Assembly: GCA_964457365.1 (NCBI GenBank) | Contig: CAYWFP010000019.1 | Coordinates: 1-46,111 of the forward strand | Direction: 5' to 3' | From: CAYWFP01 sp964457365 | GTDB taxonomy: Bacteria > Planctomycetota > SZUA-567 | Length of the DNA stretch: 46,111 nt | In this document: piece by piece, positions 41,627 to 46,111 of the stretch | Layout of the letters: every line of letters begins with the position of its first letter | Position numbering within the stretch: the first letter of the stretch is position 1 | Position numbers and translations under genes: made by a program | The notes under the pieces: model-generated | Databases searched by the model: none | What the model was told of the DNA's origin: nothing | What the model saw: the letters and a program-made list of their open reading frames with translations, nothing else

Positions 41627-42289
41627 ATGACCGAAAACGCGCCCGGCACCTCCCCGCAGGCTGCGCCCGATCCGCAGAAAGCGTTTTTGCGCAAACGGAT
41701 GCACGAGGCCGTCGCGGAGATGAGCCCGTCCGAGCGCGACCGCGCCGACGAGTTGCTGGTACATCGTTTCCGCGCGGTGCGGCTGCGCTATGCCGCGCAC
41801 TTCGCCGGGCCGGTGCTGGGGTACATGCCGCTCAGGGACGAGCCGGATATCCGGCCGATCCTGCAGATGATCCTCGACGGGGGCGAACTGGTGCTGCCGC
41901 GGGTGCAGGAGGACGGCCTGGTACTGCACCGCGTGCGCAATCTGCGTACCGGCCTGGTGCGCGGGCGGTTCGGCCTTCTCGAAGCCCACCCGGCTTCCCC
42001 CGTCGTCGCGCCCGCGCGCATCACCGCCGCGTTGATTCCCGGCCGCGCCTTCACCGCCGCGTGCGCGCGCCTGGGGCGAGGGGGCGGCTATTACGACCGG
42101 CTGATCGCCGCGATCCATGCCTTTACCGTCGCCTTCTGCTACGACTGCCAGGTTCTCGAGCACCTGCCGCAGGAAGCGCACGACAGGCCCGCCGACCTGG
42201 TGCTGACCCCGACGCATCTGCATAGACGCCCGCTGCTTGAGGCGCTGGCGGACCATCCCGCCGCCGATGCGAAAAGGGCAAGGGCGTGA
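41627..42289 (+). CDS. 5-formyltetrahydrofolate cyclo-ligase
   Basis: A 220-residue MTHFS-family protein that converts 5-formyl-THF to 5,10-methenyl-THF with ATP. The ATP and folate site GRGGGYYDR is at about residue 150, preceded by ALIPGRAFTAACARL and a beta hairpin VLPRVQEDGLVLHRV. The N-terminal KAFLRKRMHEAV helix carries the basic residues of the phosphate site. ATG 41627 is the last start before the conserved region. It lies 114 bases after gluQ in the same direction. Confidence 0.93.
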   Translation: MTENAPGTSPQAAPDPQKAFLRKRMHEAVAEMSPSERDRADELLVHRFRAVRLRYAAHFAGPVLGYMPLRDEPDIRPILQMILDGGELVLPRVQEDGLVLHRVRNLRTGLVRGRFGLLEAHPASPVVAPARITAALIPGRAFTAACARLGRGGGYYDRLIAAIHAFTVAFCYDCQVLEHLPQEAHDRPADLVLTPTHLHRRPLLEALADHPAADAKRARA

Positions 42290-42488
42290 GGATCCGTCAA
42301 CCGCCGCCGGATTTTTGTCTTGCGCCGTTCCTCCGGGATCTCGGTAAATGCCCTGTAGGCGCCGCCGGGGTGTGATTCGGCGAGGAAAACCCCGAGTCTC
42401 CACCGCGCATTTTGTTTTTCCTGACTTGCATTCTCCCGCGGAGCCGCCCTAGAATACGCGCGTGAGGAATACGCAAAGGGGGAAGAGC

Positions 42489-42758
42489 ATGAAACGCTTA
42501 CTCGGAGCGCTTCTGGCCATGACGCTTCTCGGTGTGCTCGGTGCCGGCTGCGGCAGTTCGCGGAGTTCCGCGGTCATGGGCGAGAACGTGAATATCGCCG
42601 ACGAGGACCGGCAATACATGCAGCCGATGGCCGGCGCCGACGGCAGCACCATCCGCAAGTCCGGCGAGCCGAAGACGTTCATGCATCCGCGTTCCGAGCG
42701 TTTCTGGCGCGGTGCCGAGGCCTTTGTCTACGGCAACTGGCTGAAACAGAAGTTTTAG
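42489..42758 (+). CDS. Small putative lipoprotein
   Basis: An 89-residue exported protein: a Lys-Arg start, hydrophobic core LLGALLAMTLLGVLG, and Cys21 in GAGC as likely lipid site (a weak lipobox). The mature part is short and polar (DEDRQYMQPMAG, FMHPRSERFW) and unrecognised. AAAGGGGGA precedes ATG 42489. It is followed 72 bases later by a second small lipoprotein, and the two may be cotranscribed. Confidence 0.75.
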   Translation: MKRLLGALLAMTLLGVLGAGCGSSRSSAVMGENVNIADEDRQYMQPMAGADGSTIRKSGEPKTFMHPRSERFWRGAEAFVYGNWLKQKF

Positions 42759-42830
42759 GGGCTCTAAGACTCGCGGCCTCTTCGGCGTTTGCGTGGGCGA
42801 AGAGGCGACTGAGAAGCAAGGAGGAGAAGC

Positions 42831-43067
42831 ATGCGTCTTGACATGGTTGCGTGGGGTGGACTGATCCTGGCCGGGTGCGCGCTCGTCGGTACCGGCTGCC
42901 AGCCGCAGCAGGCCAAGAAGGAAACGAAGGAAGAAGAGGACGTGATCATCGTGCGCGAGTCGGAGGAATTCCCCGACGGCACGAAGATCGAGAAAGCCAA
43001 CGTCGTCGGCACCAAGAAGATCAAGCGCCCCGACGGCACCGAGACGGAAGTGCTCGTCATCGAGTAG
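42831..43067 (+). CDS. Small putative lipoprotein, charged
   Basis: A 78-residue protein with a signal sequence and two candidate lipoboxes, LAGC (Cys16) and GTGC (Cys23). The mature part is Lys/Glu-rich (KKETKEEEDVIIV) and contains a repeated PDGT (FPDGTKIEKANV, RPDGTETEVLVI), suggesting a small beta hairpin. The family is unknown. AAGGAGGAG precedes the ATG. A strong terminator lies 33 bases after the stop. Confidence 0.75.
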   Translation: MRLDMVAWGGLILAGCALVGTGCQPQQAKKETKEEEDVIIVRESEEFPDGTKIEKANVVGTKKIKRPDGTETEVLVIE

Positions 43068-43099
43068 CCGCCTCAAGCCGGTACATCGTTTCCGCCTCC

Positions 43100-43126
43100 A
43101 AGCCCCCGGTTCCGGGGGCTTCTTTA
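43100..43126 (+). terminator. Rho-independent terminator
   Basis: AAGCCCCCGG-TT-CCGGGGGCTT is a perfect ten-pair stem with a two-base loop, followed by CTTTA. It lies after the lipoprotein gene and closes that transcript before the beta-helix gene. Confidence 0.85.
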
Positions 43127-43204
43127 CCGGCATGAGGCGTGCCCGTTCTGTCCCCCGATATGCCCGGGGGTTCTCCCCTTCCGCTTTTCCTCCGGAGATC
43201 CTGC

Positions 43205-45013
43205 ATGCCCGAGACGGTTTATCTCTCTTCCGATGGAAACAACGGAAATCCCGGAACCTTTGCACAGCCCGTGGCGACGCTGACGGCCGCGCGCGACCGG
43301 GTGCGCGCCAGCGGCTGCAGGCATATCGTCGTCCGCGGCGGACGTTACGACGATGTGCATCTTGACCTGGACCAGCGCGACGCGGGGCTGGTGATCGAGG
43401 CGGCGCCGGGCGAGACGCCGATCCTCTGCGGCGGCGTTCCGCTGCGCGGCTGGACGCGGGTGGACAAGAGCCTTTTCGCCGCGCCGGTGAAGCTCGAACA
43501 CGACTTCCGCCTGCTCTGCGTCAACGGTTCGTTCCGGCCGCGCGCGCGATTTCCCCATACGGGGCGGTTGCGGCACGAGAGCGTCTTCGACGTCGACTGG
43601 CTCAGCGCCAGCGAGGGCGGCTGGCGGCGCCCGCCGACGCGCGAGGAATTGACCACCATGGCCTGCTCGGCGGCGGTCGTGCGCGACTGGGGCGAACTGG
43701 CCGACGCCGAGGTCAGCGTGCTGCACCAGTGGAACGACTCGCTCGTCGGCATCGATCACCACGACGACCAGGCCGGTCTGGTCCGCTTCCGCTCCTCTGC
43801 GGGCTACCCCGCCGGCGCCTTCGGCGTGCGCGAGTACATCGTCTGGAACACGCGCCCGGGGCTCTTCGAGCCGGGGCGGTGGATGCTCGACCGAAGCGAG
43901 CGGCGTGTACTCTACTGGCCGCTGTCCGGAGAAGACCCGAATGCCTGCGAGATCCTCGTGCCGACGCGGCGGAGCATCGTCCAGTTCCACGGGACCAGGA
44001 AGGCGCCGGTCCGGGATATCGTACTGCGCGGACTGACGCTGCAGGTGACCAACACGCCTCTGGTCGCCGGCGGCTTCGGCGCGAGCGAATATGCCGGCGC
44101 GGTCCACGGACTGCATGTCCACGGCCTGCGGCTGGAGCGCACCGAGATCCGCTGCGTCGGCGGCCAGGCCGTCCGCGTCAGCTACGCACCCGACGGGGTG
44201 ATGGAGAATTGCCATCTGCACGACACCGGCGCCGGCGCCTGCTACTGGTTCGGCCACCGGGCGCGTATCGAGAACAACCGCATCCACGACGTCGGGCGCA
44301 TTTATCTCGCGGGCATGGGAATCTACATTCGCGGCGAGGGCGTGGTGGTGCGGCACAACCACATCCACGACATCGCCTATACCGCGATCAACGGCTCGAG
44401 CGGCACCGGCTCGGTGCACGAGTACAACCGGATGGAGCGGATCCTCACCGAGTTGATGGACGGCGGCGGCATCTATATCATCATGGCCGACAACGTCGCC
44501 ATGCGCGGCAATCTCGTCCGCGACGCGCTCGGCGAACGGCGCCACGCCTACTATTACGACGAGCTCTCGCACGACAGCGTGGCGGAGAACAACGTCGCCA
44601 TCGACGTCAGCACGCCGCTGCTCGGGCATATGGCCGAGAAGTGCGCGTATCGCAACAACATCATTCTCAACCGCGAGGACATGTGCCTCCACTTCGCCCG
44701 CTGCAAGGACTTCGCTCTCGCGCGCAACGTCTTCGTCGCCGGCGGGGAGATCGTGCTCGAGGCGCCGGAGGGCGGGGTGCGTTCGCTGCCGGGAAACATC
44801 TTCCATGCCCGGGCACTGGTCGAGAGCGTACTGGACGAGCGCTACGACGAGCTGCGCCGCGAAACGCTGGTCCCGCGCGAAGGCTCGGTCGCGGGCGATC
44901 CGCTTTTGTCCGACGGATCCGGCGGCGTCTACGGCTTCGCCCCCGACTCCCCGGCCCACGCCTGCGACATCGAACCGGTGGATGTCAGCCAGGCGGGTAC
45001 GCGGGAGGCATGA
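43205..45013 (+). CDS. Right-handed parallel beta-helix protein
   Basis: A 602-residue protein of the pectate-lyase-like beta-helix superfamily, often glycosidases or lyases (GH120-like or PL-like). It opens with YLSSDGNNGNPGTFAQPVAT and a VRGGRYDD strand, as in DUF1565-type helices. The core (residues about 290-530) is made of repeats such as MENCHLHDTGAG, IENNRIHDVGR, VRHNHIHDIAYT and YRNNIILN. Conserved Asp and Glu residues occur in ELMDGGGIYI, but the reaction is unclear. No signal peptide is present with ATG 43205, which has GGAG seven bases ahead. It overlaps the end of an opposite frame by 29 bases. Confidence 0.82.
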   Translation: MPETVYLSSDGNNGNPGTFAQPVATLTAARDRVRASGCRHIVVRGGRYDDVHLDLDQRDAGLVIEAAPGETPILCGGVPLRGWTRVDKSLFAAPVKLEHDFRLLCVNGSFRPRARFPHTGRLRHESVFDVDWLSASEGGWRRPPTREELTTMACSAAVVRDWGELADAEVSVLHQWNDSLVGIDHHDDQAGLVRFRSSAGYPAGAFGVREYIVWNTRPGLFEPGRWMLDRSERRVLYWPLSGEDPNACEILVPTRRSIVQFHGTRKAPVRDIVLRGLTLQVTNTPLVAGGFGASEYAGAVHGLHVHGLRLERTEIRCVGGQAVRVSYAPDGVMENCHLHDTGAGACYWFGHRARIENNRIHDVGRIYLAGMGIYIRGEGVVVRHNHIHDIAYTAINGSSGTGSVHEYNRMERILTELMDGGGIYIIMADNVAMRGNLVRDALGERRHAYYYDELSHDSVAENNVAIDVSTPLLGHMAEKCAYRNNIILNREDMCLHFARCKDFALARNVFVAGGEIVLEAPEGGVRSLPGNIFHARALVESVLDERYDELRRETLVPREGSVAGDPLLSDGSGGVYGFAPDSPAHACDIEPVDVSQAGTREA

Positions 45014-45254
45014 GCGTCACGTCCACGCGCAGGAACGAATCTCCCGCCTGCGGCCCGCCCACTACAGTCAGGCTTAAATTCTGATCGAGGAAAGGAGTAA
45101 CATAAAACTTAGTCATGTTGCCGTCGGTGAGATCGACGATTACGTTATCGCCGTCGTATAGTAACCCTTTGTCACGAGGCGAAACGCGCCCGCTTTGTCT
45201 GAAAACCGGGCAGGAAGGAGACCGCTTTGTCAAAAATGACGGTGCGTAGACCAT
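44985..45254 (-). CDS. Possible small protein or 3' fragment, unknown
   Basis: An 89-residue minus-strand frame. Its last 55 residues (VIVDLTDGNMTKFYVTPFLD and SLTVVGGPQAGDSFLRVDVT) look like a real beta-rich protein end. The first 30 residues do not, and no ribosome binding site precedes the ATG. A minus-strand TTGACA (45381-45376) and GATAAT (45357-45352) lie about 100 bases upstream, so the region may be transcribed. It may be the tail of a gene that lost its front. Confidence 0.35.
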   Translation of the reverse strand: MVYAPSFLTKRSPSCPVFRQSGRVSPRDKGLLYDGDNVIVDLTDGNMTKFYVTPFLDQNLSLTVVGGPQAGDSFLRVDVTLMPPAYPPG

Positions 45255-45554
45255 ACGGATATCCCACGCGGGTGGACTGTTCGGATGTCCTGGGCTAGCC
45301 CCGGCTGCTCAGTCAGCCCCCTAGCCCTCCTCTCCTCGATCACCACATCCTATTATCCCCGATAGCCGGGCTGTGTGTCAAGGGACAGGGCTGCCGCGTG
45401 GTCATGCGGTTGAGCGTGGCGACTGGGCTTGGCTGCTTGGTCGGCCTCCTGTGTCCACCCTTGCCCTGGCCCTGGCCCAGGCTAGTCGTCCTCCTCGCCT
45501 ACCTGTTCGTCCGCCTCCGGCCCGGCGGACGGTACGCGCGCGGGTGGCGCGGGA
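45255..45554. other. Intergenic stretch with minus-strand promoter and repeat copy 1
   Basis: This 300-base stretch between the fragment ending at 45254 and the zinc-ribbon gene contains a promoter-like pair on the minus strand (TTGACA, 18 bases, GATAAT at 45381-45352). It also holds the first copy of an imperfect direct repeat (45419-45458). Otherwise I see no gene. Confidence 0.4.
45419..45458 (+). repeat. Imperfect direct repeat, copy 1
   Basis: A 40-base sequence matching 45979-46018 at 33 of 40 positions, with a core CTGCTTGG...CTCCTGTGTCCAC. The copies are 560 bases apart and flank the zinc-ribbon gene. No inverted ends or transposase are seen. Confidence 0.6.
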
Positions 45555-45932
45555 TTACTCGGATGAATTTGATGCCGTGTCGTCTGGCTGCATGTTTAAT
45601 GTAGTCTGCGTCTTTTTATCATCTACGGGAAACCCACAGTGTTGACACTTCTTTGCACAAAATCGTGGCCAAGCATAACGTGACTCAAAAAACATATCTC
45701 CACAATTAGGGCAAGAAGCATACCTTAGCATCGCCAACAGAAGCCATCCAGGAACAATGAAGGGAGTTCCTGCAAGCAATCCCCAAAGGATATTACGTGA
45801 TGAAGTCAAACTCACTAATAACATTCCCGCGACAGAAGCGATAGATCCTGCGACCAGTAAAACGCTGGCAATGCATACCTTGCGTCTCATATTATCAATT
45901 ACTACGGGTGCTGCCTCGGATTTACGCTGCAT
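45555..45932 (-). CDS. Small membrane protein with zinc ribbon
   Basis: A 125-residue protein. Two membrane segments (residues about 18-40 and 50-68, VCIASVLLVAGSIASVAG and LLAGTPFIVPGWLLLAML) are followed by a zinc-ribbon-like set CPNCG ... FCAKKCQHCG and a polar tail. Codon use is clearly more A/T-rich than in the rest of the window, which suggests recent acquisition. The start at 45932 has AGGAGAGA at good spacing. The function is unknown; a sensor or membrane adaptor is possible. Confidence 0.72.
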   Translation of the reverse strand: MQRKSEAAPVVIDNMRRKVCIASVLLVAGSIASVAGMLLVSLTSSRNILWGLLAGTPFIVPGWLLLAMLRYASCPNCGDMFFESRYAWPRFCAKKCQHCGFPVDDKKTQTTLNMQPDDTASNSSE

Positions 45933-45978
45933 GAGCTCTCTCCTGCGAAGCTGCGAGAAGGGGCCACAAGTTTTCCCA

Positions 45979-46018
45979 GCGTCTGGATTTGACTGCTTGG
46001 CTGGTCTCCTGTGTCCAC
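45979..46018 (+). repeat. Imperfect direct repeat, copy 2
   Basis: Second copy of the 40-base repeat (33 of 40 identical to 45419-45458), upstream of the zinc-ribbon gene. Similar GGCCCTGG and GTCGTC words follow in both copies, so the duplicated block may once have been longer. Confidence 0.6.
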
Positions 46019-46111
46019 GCGGGTGGCCCTGGATGTCGTCATCCTTCCGTCTAGCCCATGTTTTCCTTCTCCAGTTTTCACGATAATTCGGTCAAAGAAC
46101 TGTTTCCAGGC

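Noticed and set aside
45398..45604. Plus-strand hydrophobic frame as a small membrane protein gene
   Set aside because: There is no ribosome binding site and the tail is non-coding-like; it is kept only as a note under the repeats.

Overview
The window is a GC-rich bacterial chromosome segment. Its gene set suggests an anaerobic, glycan-degrading heterotroph of the PVC superphylum (Lentisphaerota or Kiritimatiellota-like). The grounds are two Cys-type sulfatases, a heparinase-like lyase, a GH116 enzyme, a beta-helix protein, a URO-D-like protein and a trimeric [FeFe]-hydrogenase. No rRNA or ribosomal protein gene is present, so the taxonomic placement is inference.

Layout. 1-1100: two minus-strand tRNAs (Glu, truncated by the window edge, and Lys), then gene relics (a BON-domain piece and a receiver-domain piece). 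1.1-5.3 kb: a heparinase II/III-like lyase, a divergent pair of envelope proteins of unknown role, and a second relic zone. 5.5-9.0 kb: a minus-strand operon with a sucrose-phosphate-synthase-like GT4 and a fusion of a sucrose-phosphatase-like HAD domain to an (alpha/alpha)6 glycosidase. 9.3-18.8 kb: a sulfatase, then the alpha-2-macroglobulin/PBP1C pair. 18.8-20.6 kb: a CBS-pair protein and a URO-D-like protein. 20.8-25.4 kb: hydBAC of an electron-bifurcating [FeFe]-hydrogenase.

25.4-38.2 kb is the accessory block and the most interesting part. It holds a U32-like Cys-rich protein, a second sulfatase, and two modules that each pair an IclR regulator with a spore-photoproduct-lyase-like (SPL-like) radical SAM protein. 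The first module continues with a QueG/reductive-dehalogenase-like Fe-S protein and a zinc-less MDR oxidoreductase. The two IclR genes have nearly the same promoter (TTGACA, 16 bp, TAATAT) with dyad sequence in the spacer, which suggests a shared or autoregulated circuit. The block ends with a divergent GH116/AraC pair.

38.3-43.1 kb is mostly housekeeping: a nucleotidyltransferase with a small partner, pgk, gluQ, 5-formyl-THF cyclo-ligase and two small lipoproteins. 43.2-46.1 kb has a beta-helix protein, then a lower-GC end with a zinc-ribbon membrane protein flanked by imperfect direct repeats.

Inferred physiology: sulfated or acidic oligosaccharides are broken down by enzymes without visible signal peptides, sugar flux passes through glycolysis (pgk), and NADH plus ferredoxin electrons are released as H2 by HydABC. 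The substrate of the twin radical SAM modules cannot be deduced from the sequence.
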